A DNA stretch of 13,576 nt from Syntrophomonas sp. UBA5288 (GCA_002408445.1 DHSK01000122.1:887-14462); one strand, 5' to 3'; counted from the first letter of the stretch, positions 1-6,425 are shown. A program made the numbers and translations. The notes: generated from the letters alone by a model not told the origin.

Positions 1-12
1 CATTTGTACCTT

Positions 13-47
13 ACACCGCTTGACTTTAATAGTCAGGCGGTGTTTTG
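13..47 (+). terminator. Rho-independent terminator of an upstream gene
   Basis: A 13-bp stem (13-25 with 31-43, one T-G wobble) encloses a 5-nt loop and is followed by TTTTG. It most likely ends a plus-strand gene lying before the window. Confidence 0.75.
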
Positions 48-151
48 CATCCAGGTTAATCAATCGGAGCAGGCTTTTATAGCCGATGATAGATATTATT
101 TAAAATAAGTGTATTATTGTTAGATAAGCCTTAATAAGGAGATAAAAAAGA

Positions 152-622
152 ATGGAAAAACAACCGTCATCCCGCACCTGTTTCCTGTGCGGGCGGGAAA
201 ATGATAAGGGATTAAAAATGACCTGGTATAATGACCGGGAGAAAAATCAGGTTATTGCTACTGTTGTAGTACCGGAATATTTAAACAGCTATCCCGGGGT
301 TGCTCATGGGGGCATTGTTTCAACTTTGCTGGATGAAACTTCCGGCCGGGCTATACTGATGGATGACCCGGATAATTTATTTGTCACCGCCCGTCTGGAA
401 GTCAGGTATCGTATTCCCACTCCTACTCAGACACCACTAACCGTAGTAGGCTGGACGGTAAAAGGAAAGAAAAACTATGCCCGGGTGGCGGCCGAGGTCC
501 GTCTGCCTGATGGAACCGTTACGGCTGAAGCCACTGCTCTGGTAGTAAGGCCTCCGGCTGAATTCTATAATGCTTGCAATTGGCAAAAAGAAAAAGGATT
601 CTGGCGGGTATACGAAGATTAG
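152..622 (+). CDS. PaaI-family hotdog-fold thioesterase
   Basis: A 156-residue protein with the pattern of small single-domain PaaI/YbgC-like acyl-CoA thioesterases, cytoplasmic enzymes that hydrolyse acyl-CoA esters. A CxxCG motif sits at residues 10-14 (TCFLCG), as in many Firmicute members of this family. The hotdog signature YPGVAHGGI (47-55) is followed by the helix TLLDETSG (58-65), which carries the acidic residue usual at the active site. The later beta strands (about 78-133) end with ATALVVRP. The length is normal for the family and nothing looks truncated. The ATG is preceded by AAGGAG (136-141) at 10 nt. It appears to be a single gene: a terminator lies upstream and a 267-bp structured gap follows. 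The acyl substrate cannot be read from the sequence. Confidence 0.88.
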   Translation: MEKQPSSRTCFLCGRENDKGLKMTWYNDREKNQVIATVVVPEYLNSYPGVAHGGIVSTLLDETSGRAILMDDPDNLFVTARLEVRYRIPTPTQTPLTVVGWTVKGKKNYARVAAEVRLPDGTVTAEATALVVRPPAEFYNACNWQKEKGFWRVYED

Positions 623-633
623 AAAACATAAAA

Positions 634-772
634 CCGTAGGCCGGCCTATGCCCTACGGGTACAACTGATGTTCCCTTGCGACTATTAAGGACGCAGGGCG
701 TACAGAGCATAACACGTAAACACCCAGCCCTGATGCCCGCTCCTAACGTCGGGGCCGTAGGGCAGGCTACGG
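634..772. repeat. GC-rich hairpin-bounded intergenic element
   Basis: This non-coding stretch has hairpins at both ends with related sequence. The left one pairs CCGTAGG (634-640) with CCTACGG (652-658) around an FseI-like GGCCGGCC. The right one pairs CCGTAG (755-760) with CTACGG (767-772). The reverse complement of the right hairpin (CCGTAGCCTGCCCTACGG) resembles the left hairpin with a few bases deleted, so the two ends form an imperfect inverted repeat. Between them lie weaker pairings such as CCCTTGCG/CGCAGGG and CCCG/CGGG. This looks like a degenerate palindromic repeat or MITE-like element. A structured RNA cannot be excluded. Confidence 0.45.
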
Positions 773-824
773 ATAGGAGATATATTTATATTGCTGCATA
801 AAATTTTGTTACTAATATTTGCTT

Positions 825-856
825 CGTATATTTAAGTTAATATAACGAGCATGCTA
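825..856 (+). promoter_or_regulatory. Possible forespore (sigma-G-like) promoter
   Basis: CGTATA (825-830) and CATGCTA (850-856) resemble the sigma-G -35 (TGAATA-like) and -10 (CATNNTA) elements. The spacer is 19 nt, or 18 if the -35 is shifted by one. Transcription would start near 863, giving a leader of about 27 nt before the TTG start at 890. The fit suits the sporulation function of the next gene, but the -35 is weak. Confidence 0.3.
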
Positions 857-889
857 AAAATATAAGTAACTAAATTTGGAGGTGCAGCA

Positions 890-1363
890 TTGAAAAAATC
901 TACCCGGATCATAGCGACATGCTTTATTCTAATTTTGGGAGTCAGCCTGGTGATAGGCGGGTGTCAGACTTCCAAAAAACCTGTAAGTCCCACTCCAAGC
1001 GAGAAACCCCAGGTTACAAACCCTACAACTTCGAAATACCCGCAGCAAACAGCTAACCGTGTAACGACCGAGGCGGCTAAAGTATCAGGAGTAAAATCAG
1101 CTTACACCGTTATCTCCAATCGCAATATATATATTGGTTTGGAATTAAACAGTGCGACAACCAGCGCTGCCCAGACTGAAAAAATGGTTGTCGACCGGGT
1201 CAAGCAAATGGAACCTGGCTACTCAGTAAGTGCAACGTCGGATAAAAATACGGTTGCTTCAATTAAAAGTATCGCCCGGGGTGTGGCCGGAGGAAAACCC
1301 TTGTCCAACTTCAAAAACGATCTGGATAAAATTGATCAGCGTCTGAAATCAACTTTAAAATAA
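890..1363 (+). CDS. YhcN/YlaJ-family sporulation lipoprotein
   Basis: A 157-residue lipoprotein. The N-terminus has basic residues (MKKSTR), a hydrophobic stretch (8-22) and a lipobox IGGC, with Cys25 the expected lipidated residue. A Ser/Thr/Pro/Lys-rich linker (26-54) tethers a C-terminal domain with the YhcN/YlaJ look: ANRVTTEAAKVSGVKSA, then a beta strand and LDKIDQRLKS near the end. In Bacillus, members are made during sporulation and found in the spore inner membrane or cortex region, where they affect germination or outgrowth. The start is TTG, chosen because GGAGGTG (878-884) lies 5 nt upstream and the signal peptide begins exactly there. It stands alone, with a possible forespore promoter upstream. 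I am sure of the lipoprotein call and fairly sure of the family. Confidence 0.82.
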   Translation: MKKSTRIIATCFILILGVSLVIGGCQTSKKPVSPTPSEKPQVTNPTTSKYPQQTANRVTTEAAKVSGVKSAYTVISNRNIYIGLELNSATTSAAQTEKMVVDRVKQMEPGYSVSATSDKNTVASIKSIARGVAGGKPLSNFKNDLDKIDQRLKSTLK

Positions 1364-1392
1364 TTTTCTATTTAAGATGGGGTGAGCAACAC

Positions 1393-1421
1393 GGATGCTG
1401 TACCCATAGGGCACAGCACCC
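1393..1421 (-). terminator. Hairpin downstream of rarA
   Basis: Read on the minus strand, this is a 13-bp stem with two G-U pairs and a UAU triloop, 17 nt past the rarA stop. On the plus strand the same two positions are A-C mismatches, so the structure favours minus-strand RNA. No clean U-tract follows, so it may be an RNA-end stabiliser or a degenerate palindromic repeat rather than a classical terminator. Confidence 0.5.
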
Positions 1422-1438
1422 TAAACCCCTGCAAATGT

Positions 1439-2767
1439 TTATTTATGATGGGGTTTGCCCGCTGAGGGCAGATTTTGCAGAAATGCCTTTATTACCTGTT
1501 CATGACCATTATCACCCGGAGTGTAAAACTTACTGTCAACCAAATCCTCCGGTAAATACATTTGTTTGACATACCCGCCAAAATCATGCGGATACTTGTA
1601 ACCCCCTTTTCCCAGCAGTTTACCTGCCTGCGAATGGGAAGTGTCAGCCAGATGGGAAGGGACCTTGATGCGGTTCTGACGCCGCACAGTTTCCATAGCC
1701 CGGTCAATAGCCATCTTGCTGCTGTTGGTTTTCGGTGCGGTGCTGAGGTAGATGGTAGCCTCGGCCAATGGTATACGAGCCTCCGGCATACCGACAAAAT
1801 CAGCCGCGTAAGCCGCGGCGGCGGCCAGCGCCAGCCCCATGGGGTCAGCCAGCCCGATATCCTCAGCCGCATGGATCAAGAGGCGACGGGCGATAAACTT
1901 CGGGTCTTCTCCGCCTTCCAGCATTACTGCCAGCCAGTAGACCGCGGCATCCGGGTCAGAACCCCGGATACTTTTAATATAGGCCGAAATCGTATCATAA
2001 TGGTAGTCCCCGGTACGATCATATTTAACCAGCGGTTTACCGGCCACCTTGCTTACCAGCTCCGGGCTTATCTCCAAAAAAGTATCCGGCTCGGCATACG
2101 AACTTGCCAGAGTATCAAGGATATTCAGGGCCGTGCGGGCATCACCTTTGGCGGTGCTGATAATGATTTCCATGCTGTCTTCGGGCAGGCTCAGATTATA
2201 ATTACCCAATCCCCGTTCCTTGTCCTCCAGCGCACGGAGAACAATCAGCCTGATATCTTCCGGCCGGAGTGCTTCCATAATGTATAATTTCAGCCTTGAC
2301 AACAGGGCCGTATTTAATTCATACAGGGGGTTTTCGGTAGTAGCGCCGATAAGGACCAGCGTGCCATCTTCCACAAAGGGCAGCAGAACATCCTGCTGGG
2401 CTTTATTGAAACGGTGAATCTCATCCACAAAAAGTACTGTCCTGCGGCGATAGAACTTTAAATCCTGGGCTGCATCCACCGCTATTTTACGAATATCATT
2501 AACCCCGCTGGTGACAGCTTTCATATATTCAAACCGAGCCTGGGTCATGTCGGCGATAAGCTTGGCTATACTGGTTTTCCCGGTTCCGGGGGGGCCGTAC
2601 AGCACAAATGAATGCAGTTCATCTTTATCAATACTGCGCCTTAACAGTGAACCGGGCGCCGCAATCGGCTGTCCCACGATTTCGTCCAGACTGCGCGGGC
2701 GCATACGGTAGGCCAGAGGGGCCAGCTTATTATTCTTACTATCCGGCTTAATATCAAACAAATCCAT
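1439..2767 (-). CDS. rarA: Replication-associated recombination protein RarA (MgsA), AAA+ ATPase
   Basis: A 442-residue clamp-loader-like AAA+ ATPase that acts at stalled replication forks. The N-terminus runs MDLFD...PLAYRMRP, then IVGQ. The Walker A is GPPGTGKT (about residues 58-65), the Walker B is VDEIHRF (114-120), sensor 1 is GATTENP (141-147) and the arginine-finger region is ALLSRLKLY (154-162). The C-terminal half matches the RarA tetramerisation and helical region, including the typical KYPHDFGGYVKQ. The length is normal. An upstream ATG at 2788 lacks a ribosome binding site. The ATG at 2767 has GAGGTG (2774-2779 on the plus strand as CACCTC) at 6 nt and gives the expected MDLFD start. 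The gene is divergent from mnmA, resembling the Bacillus rarA-cymR-iscS-mnmA neighbourhood without the two middle genes. Confidence 0.95.
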   Translation of the reverse strand: MDLFDIKPDSKNNKLAPLAYRMRPRSLDEIVGQPIAAPGSLLRRSIDKDELHSFVLYGPPGTGKTSIAKLIADMTQARFEYMKAVTSGVNDIRKIAVDAAQDLKFYRRRTVLFVDEIHRFNKAQQDVLLPFVEDGTLVLIGATTENPLYELNTALLSRLKLYIMEALRPEDIRLIVLRALEDKERGLGNYNLSLPEDSMEIIISTAKGDARTALNILDTLASSYAEPDTFLEISPELVSKVAGKPLVKYDRTGDYHYDTISAYIKSIRGSDPDAAVYWLAVMLEGGEDPKFIARRLLIHAAEDIGLADPMGLALAAAAAYAADFVGMPEARIPLAEATIYLSTAPKTNSSKMAIDRAMETVRRQNRIKVPSHLADTSHSQAGKLLGKGGYKYPHDFGGYVKQMYLPEDLVDSKFYTPGDNGHEQVIKAFLQNLPSAGKPHHK

Positions 2768-2843
2768 ACAATACACCTCGGCTGTCATAGAGCAGGGGAA
2801 CTCAAGGAAAATCCCGCCTGATTCTCTACAGAACTTTGCCCTA

Positions 2844-2849
2844 ATTATA
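2844..2849 (-). promoter_or_regulatory. Candidate -10 element of rarA promoter
   Basis: A perfect TATAAT on the minus strand lies about 77 nt upstream of the rarA start. The hexamer 17 nt further up (TAGCAT) is a poor -35, so this is only a candidate. Confidence 0.3.
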
Positions 2850-2887
2850 AATTACTTTACCAATAGATGCTACATTACGGCCCCAAC

Positions 2888-2916
2888 TTGCTTAAACACC
2901 CCGGTAATGCTATAAA
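2888..2916 (+). promoter_or_regulatory. Sigma-A-type promoter of mnmA
   Basis: TTGCTT (2888-2893), a 17-nt spacer and TATAAA (2911-2916), with an extended -10 TG at 2908-2909. Transcription would start near 2923, leaving a short leader of about 40 nt before the ribosome binding site and start of mnmA. Confidence 0.5.
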
Positions 2917-2950
2917 TAAGTATGCAATTGGTATCAGACACGTTTTAGAG

Positions 2951-2967
2951 AGAAGGAGATTTCAATT
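2951..2967 (+). promoter_or_regulatory. Ribosome binding site and ATT start of mnmA
   Basis: AAGGAG (2953-2958) sits 6 nt before ATT at 2965-2967. Between the in-frame stop TAA (2917-2919) and the conserved MSGGVDSS codons there is no ATG, GTG or TTG other than a TTG at 2980 and an ATG at 2983, and both of those would delete the first beta strand. ATT at 2965 restores the family-typical N-terminus (M)KVAVLMSGG with ideal spacing. Confidence 0.7.
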
Positions 2968-3990
2968 AAAGTTGCAGTATTGATGAGTGGCGGAGTAGAC
3001 AGCAGTGTAGTTGCTGCCATACTTAAGGAGCAGGGCCATGATGTAACCGGGTTAACCATGATAAACTGGGATACGGCCGCAGCGGAAAAAGCAGCTATGA
3101 TTGCCGAATTTCTGGGTATTGAACATAAAATTGTCGATCTGAAAAATGAGTTTAACGACTTAATCATAAAATATTTTGCTTCTGCTTATCAGCAGGGGCT
3201 TACCCCCAATCCCTGCGTGGAGTGTAATAAATACGTAAAGTTTGGCTTGTTGCTTCAGGCCGCCCGTAAATATGGCTGTGATAGGGCGGCTACCGGTCAT
3301 TATGCCCGAATCGAATATGATAAAGGATTGAACCTGTATCTCCTGAAAAAGGGGCTGGATACAACCAAAGACCAGAGCTATTTTCTTTATGGCTTAGAAC
3401 AGGACCAGCTTGCCCATGCCCTGTTCCCGCTGGGGAAAATGACCAAAAAAGAAGTGAGGCAATTGGCTCATAATATGGAATTGCCGGTAGCTGATGCCGG
3501 CGATAGTCAGGAAATATGCTTTGTTGCGGATGATTACCGTGACTTTATAAAAAACCGGGTCCAGTATCGATCCGGCCCGGTAGTAGATTCTGAGGGCAAA
3601 GTTTTAGGACGTCACCGGGGTCTGCCCTTTTATACTATTGGCCAGCGTCGGGGTCTGGGCATAAGTTCTTCCCATCCGCTCTATGTCTTAAGCCTGGATA
3701 TAGAAAATAACCGCCTGGAGGTGGGAGCGGAAGGCCAGTTATATCACCATAGTCTCCTGGCGGCCGATAATAACTTTATATCCATCGATGATCTAAAGGA
3801 ACCTATGCCGGTAATGGCCAAAATAAGATATCGCGCTGATGCCGCTGCGGCTGTAATCAGCCAAGCGGGCGAGCAGGTGCGGGTAGAGTTTGAAACTCCT
3901 CAGCGCGCCATTACCCCGGGCCAATCAGTAGTCTATTACCAGAATGATTGCGTGGTGGGTGGCGGTATTATTATGTCCCACAGCCGGTAG
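2965..3990 (+). CDS. mnmA: tRNA-specific 2-thiouridylase MnmA
   Basis: A 341-residue PP-loop ATP pyrophosphatase that installs sulfur at C2 of wobble uridine-34 in tRNAs for Lys, Glu and Gln, receiving sulfur from a cysteine desulfurase. Numbered from the ATT start, the PP-loop SGGVDSS is at 8-14. The first catalytic cysteine lies in NPCVECN (Cys84) and the second in SQEICF (Cys185). ATGHYARI and KDQSYFLYGL are also typical. The C-terminal beta-barrel ends with TPGQSVVYY and GGGII. The protein is shorter than the usual 360 or so residues, mainly because 10-15 residues are missing after the motif corresponding to MKNWD (here MINWD). Starting at 2983 would remove the KVAVL strand leading into the PP-loop, so I place the start at ATT 2965. 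It is monocistronic here, and iscS, often upstream, is absent. Confidence 0.93.
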   Translation: MKVAVLMSGGVDSSVVAAILKEQGHDVTGLTMINWDTAAAEKAAMIAEFLGIEHKIVDLKNEFNDLIIKYFASAYQQGLTPNPCVECNKYVKFGLLLQAARKYGCDRAATGHYARIEYDKGLNLYLLKKGLDTTKDQSYFLYGLEQDQLAHALFPLGKMTKKEVRQLAHNMELPVADAGDSQEICFVADDYRDFIKNRVQYRSGPVVDSEGKVLGRHRGLPFYTIGQRRGLGISSSHPLYVLSLDIENNRLEVGAEGQLYHHSLLAADNNFISIDDLKEPMPVMAKIRYRADAAAAVISQAGEQVRVEFETPQRAITPGQSVVYYQNDCVVGGGIIMSHSR

Positions 3991-4004
3991 ACTGTCTTGA
4001 AGGC

Positions 4005-4023
4005 GGGGACCAAATTTATCCCC
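4005..4023. terminator. Weak hairpin between convergent mnmA and larB
   Basis: GGGGA (4005-4009) pairs with TCCCC (4019-4023) around a 9-nt loop in the 25-bp convergent gap and the first bases of the larB end. It could serve either gene but is short and lacks a long T-tract. Confidence 0.3.
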
Positions 4024-4810
4024 TTTGCGGGTTCTTGCTGTCTGCCAACTGGATGGCTCTGTCCACCTGGCGATTAATCAAGCTGGCCAGGTAGCCGGCC
4101 CCAAAACCATTATCGATATTAACTACACTGATACCGCTGGCACAGCTATTCAGCATGGCCAGTAAAGCTGCCACTCCGCCAAAACTAGCTCCATAGCCGA
4201 CACTGGTAGGTACTGCGATTACAGGCTTATCTACCAAACCTCCCACCACACTGGCCAGAGCTCCTTCCATTCCGGCCACAGCGATAATTACGCGGGCCCT
4301 TTCCAGCGATTCCAGGCTGGACAGCAGACGGTGAATTCCCGCTACTCCTGCGTCATAAAGCCGCTCAACCCGATTGCCCAATGCTTCAGCGGTGACCGCT
4401 GCTTCCTCGGCAACGGGTAGGTCAGAGGTACCGGCTGATATAACCAAAATAGTACCACTGATGGCGGCAGGCTTTTTTTGCTCCACTATTACTACCCGAG
4501 CCAGAGGGTAATACACTGCATCTGCTGGAATAGCCTTAATAGCATAAAATACTTCCTCGCTGGCTCGGGTGGCCAGCAAATTACTGCCGTTTTGCAGCAG
4601 GGAACGGGCAATGCCCTGCACTTGCTCGACTGTTTTTCCCGCACAATAAATTACCTCCGGAAAACCATTGCGCAGGTTGCGGTGATGGTCCACCCGGGCA
4701 TAACCTAAATTTTCAAAAGGTAAATGTTTAAGCAGCTGCATAGCTTCCTCAATACTTGTCTTACCTTCTTGTACATTTTGCAGTAAGGCTTGCAGATTAT
4801 CTGGTGTCAT
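4016..4810 (-). CDS. larB: LarB, pyridinium-3,5-biscarboxylic acid mononucleotide synthase
   Basis: A 264-residue protein of the LarB family. LarB carboxylates and hydrolyses nicotinic acid adenine dinucleotide in the first step of nickel-pincer nucleotide cofactor synthesis. The N-terminal part includes LGYARVDHHRNLR and GFPEVIYC. The C-terminal part (about 119-245) is a PurE/AIRC-like Rossmann domain with SAGTSDLPVAEEA, VAGMEGALASVVGGL and PTSVGYGASFGG. The cysteine in MLNSCASG (Cys223), followed by VVNIDNGFGAGY, matches the conserved cysteine that attacks the substrate. The ATG at 4810 has GGAG at 9 nt. It is convergent with mnmA. No larA, larC or larE is in the window, so it is an orphan here. 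That is common, because lar genes are often scattered. Confidence 0.92.
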   Translation of the reverse strand: MTPDNLQALLQNVQEGKTSIEEAMQLLKHLPFENLGYARVDHHRNLRNGFPEVIYCAGKTVEQVQGIARSLLQNGSNLLATRASEEVFYAIKAIPADAVYYPLARVVIVEQKKPAAISGTILVISAGTSDLPVAEEAAVTAEALGNRVERLYDAGVAGIHRLLSSLESLERARVIIAVAGMEGALASVVGGLVDKPVIAVPTSVGYGASFGGVAALLAMLNSCASGISVVNIDNGFGAGYLASLINRQVDRAIQLADSKNPQRG

Positions 4811-4984
4811 TGGAGTTCACTCCTTTATATATATCAACCAACCAATTCCGGTTTACGATTCAGTTGCATTTCTATCTCTCACATTGTAAGTTTATCCTTT
4901 ATTTCAGTTAAAAAATAGATTCCTTTAATAATATCAGATTGAATAAGCCCGACCCAAACATTTACGAAAATAGGAAATCGCCTA

Positions 4985-5013
4985 TTGCTTATTTATATTA
5001 ATATGATATCATA
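4985..5013 (+). promoter_or_regulatory. Promoter of the SPFH-Arc unit
   Basis: TTGCTT (4985-4990), a 16-nt spacer and TATCAT (5007-5012) with an extended TG at 5004-5005. Transcription would start near 5019, about 30 nt before the start codon. The -35 overlaps the inverted repeat AATAGG(N6)CCTATT (4969-4986). Confidence 0.4.
5002..5013. promoter_or_regulatory. Palindromic candidate operator over the -10
   Basis: TATGATATCATA is a perfect 12-bp palindrome covering the -10 of the candidate promoter. Beside it lie a second perfect palindrome, ATATTAATAT (4995-5004), and the inverted repeat at 4969-4986. The second gene of the unit encodes an Arc-like ribbon-helix-helix protein, a family that often binds such sites, so autoregulation is a reasonable guess. 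AT-rich DNA yields short palindromes by chance. Confidence 0.35.
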
Positions 5014-5049
5014 AAGATATAAAATTAATATAATCGAGGAGGCTCAAAA

Positions 5050-5892
5050 ATGAACGAAAAAAACGCCTGGAAGATGAACGGGTTTCTAATGCTCTTACTC
5101 AGTCTGATATTGATAGGGGCGGCAATCTATGCTTTCGTACAAGAGAGTATTGCAGCCGGTATAATCCTGACCTTGTTATTTGTAATTGTCTGTTCCGGAA
5201 TTATGGTTATTAAACCCAACGAAGCCAAAGTGCTTACCTTTTTCGGTAAATATGTGGGAAGTGTCAGGGAGAGCGGTATCTGGATGGTAATTCCTTTTTC
5301 AGCAAGCCGCAAGGTTTCTTTGCGCGTCTGCAATTTTAACAGCAAAACTTTAAAAGTTAACGATGTCGAGGGAAATCCGGTGGAAATTGCAGCGGTGGTA
5401 GTCTATAAGGTAGTTAATTCCTTTAAAGCGGTCTTTGATGTAGATAATTATGAACAGTTTGTGGAGATTCAGAGCGAGACCGCACTACGTCATGTGGCTG
5501 GCAAATATCCGTATGACCAATTTGAAGAAGGTGGTTATTCATTGCGCGGAAATGCCGATGAAGTAGCAGAAGAATTGGCCCGTGAGCTGCAGGAACGTCT
5601 TAAGTTAGCAGGGGTAGAAGTTATGGAAGCCCGTCTGACGCATCTGGCTTATGCTACTGAAATTGCCAGCGCCATGTTGCAGAGGCAGCAAGCCACTGCC
5701 ATCATTGCCGCCCGCCAGAAGATAGTAGAGGGCGCGGTAGGAATGGCCCAGATGGCCATTGCCCAGCTTTTAAACGACGGAACCGTTGATTTGGATGAAG
5801 AGCGTAAGATGGTTATGATAAACAATCTGTTAGTCGCCATAGTGTCGGACCGTGCAGCCCAACCGGTTATAAATACCGGCAGTCTGTATTGA
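5050..5892 (+). CDS. SPFH/band-7 domain membrane protein
   Basis: A 280-residue stomatin/prohibitin/flotillin-like protein. Two hydrophobic segments at the N-terminus (about 11-30 and 33-54) anchor it. They are followed by the band-7 start IKPNEAKVLTFFGKYVG (54-70) and an SPFH core to about residue 200. This core includes VEIAAVVVYKV, the segment ETALRHVAGKYPYDQF, and an alpha-helical part EELARELQERLKLAGVEV. The C-terminal helix (about 205-241) is Ala/Gln-rich, as in flotillin-type oligomerisation regions. Such proteins form large membrane-bound assemblies that scaffold other membrane proteins. The start is clear: GAGGAGG (5036-5042) lies 7 nt before ATG. Its stop is 7 nt from an Arc-like gene, indicating one transcript. 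The specific cellular role is unknown. Confidence 0.9.
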   Translation: MNEKNAWKMNGFLMLLLSLILIGAAIYAFVQESIAAGIILTLLFVIVCSGIMVIKPNEAKVLTFFGKYVGSVRESGIWMVIPFSASRKVSLRVCNFNSKTLKVNDVEGNPVEIAAVVVYKVVNSFKAVFDVDNYEQFVEIQSETALRHVAGKYPYDQFEEGGYSLRGNADEVAEELARELQERLKLAGVEVMEARLTHLAYATEIASAMLQRQQATAIIAARQKIVEGAVGMAQMAIAQLLNDGTVDLDEERKMVMINNLLVAIVSDRAAQPVINTGSLY

Positions 5893-5899
5893 GAGTAGC

Positions 5900-6088
5900 A
5901 TGGCTACCAAAAAGAGTTTCCCTTTAAGAATCAGTCCTGCGCTGTACGATATTCTGGAACGCTGGGCGGCAGACGAGTTTCGCAGTGTAAACGCTCACAT
6001 CGAATATCTGCTGCGTGACTCGGTTCTCAGAGCAGGCCGATTGCCTAAAAAAGGGACAGATCAAAATAAGCCGCCAAAATCAGAGTAA
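5900..6088 (+). CDS. Arc-like ribbon-helix-helix protein
   Basis: A 62-residue protein whose first 45 residues match the Arc/MetJ ribbon-helix-helix fold. A beta strand, KSFPLRISP (4-12), is followed by helix 1, ALYDILERWAADE, and helix 2, SVNAHIEYLLRDSVLR. The rest is a short basic, Pro/Lys-rich tail. Proteins of this type bind DNA as dimers through the beta ribbon. It begins 7 nt after the SPFH stop without a strong ribosome binding site of its own, so it is probably translationally coupled. A 13-bp terminator follows 3 nt after the stop. The fixed pairing with an SPFH gene recalls other Firmicute genomes. It might repress its own unit or act as a small partner of the SPFH assembly. No toxin-like gene is attached. 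Confidence 0.85.
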   Translation: MATKKSFPLRISPALYDILERWAADEFRSVNAHIEYLLRDSVLRAGRLPKKGTDQNKPPKSE

Positions 6089-6090
6089 TC

Positions 6091-6120
6091 CTGAGGTCTC
6101 GCCGCCAGGCGAGACCTCAG
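6091..6120 (+). terminator. Terminator of the SPFH-Arc unit
   Basis: A perfect 13-bp stem (6091-6103 with 6108-6120) has a GCCA loop and is followed by ATATTTATAT. It starts 2 nt after the stop of the Arc-like gene. The weak T-tract is its only flaw. Confidence 0.7.
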
Positions 6121-6212
6121 ATATTTATATCCTTGATCGTCCATTTGTTCGAGCTTGTGGGCATATTAGCAAACCCGCTATATTTTCGTTTTATTGTCCA
6201 CGGCAAAACAGC

Positions 6213-6241
6213 TTTTCAACCAGACCGTATTTTGTTATAAT
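6213..6241 (+). promoter_or_regulatory. Sigma-A promoter with extended -10
   Basis: TTTTCA (6213-6218), a 17-nt spacer and a perfect TATAAT (6236-6241), with the extended -10 TG at 6233-6234. Transcription is expected near 6248. This is one of the best promoter matches in the window. It lies about 180 nt ahead of the TSUP gene and about 55 nt ahead of a terminator-like structure. Confidence 0.6.
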
Positions 6242-6247
6242 GTTCAT

Positions 6248-6311
6248 GTTTTCAGGGGGCGGCTCTAGTGCTTCTTTGCTTATATGCACGTAAAGGGGCG
6301 TTTTTTATTTT
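6248..6311 (+). ncRNA. Short leader RNA or attenuator ending in a terminator
   Basis: From the predicted start near 6248, about 60 nt are followed by an 11-bp stem (6269-6279 with 6290-6300, four G-U pairs), a 10-nt loop and TTTTTTATTTT (6301-6311). Promoter plus terminator would yield a roughly 60-nt RNA, with read-through into the TSUP gene at 6426. I do not recognise a known riboswitch consensus. The rest of the gap (6121-6212 and 6312-6410) shows nothing else I can name. Confidence 0.4.
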
Positions 6312-6425
6312 CTGTACCGTCACGGTCCTTATAGCCGGTATATTTAACTAGATAATTCCGCCATACTTTTACTATTTTATTGTCTGCACAACATCTTTGA
6401 AATCGATACAGGAGGGCCTACTACT

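Noticed and set aside
1562..2287. A 241-codon open frame on the plus strand inside rarA
   Set aside because: It is antisense to a complete, motif-bearing rarA, has no family resemblance and no ribosome binding site, and reflects the codon composition of rarA.
2768..2788. Upstream ATG at 2788 as the rarA start
   Set aside because: There is no ribosome binding site before it, while the ATG at 2767 has GAGGTG at 6 nt and gives the usual MDLFD start.
2965..3990. LarE (sulfur transferase) as the identity of the PP-loop gene beside larB
   Set aside because: The gene has both MnmA cysteine motifs (NPCVECN and SQEICF) and the MnmA C-terminal barrel.
6015..6293. A 92-codon plus-strand frame overlapping the Arc-like gene end and the leader
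   Set aside because: It runs through the terminator at 6091-6120 and the promoter at 6213-6241, and its product has no recognisable features.
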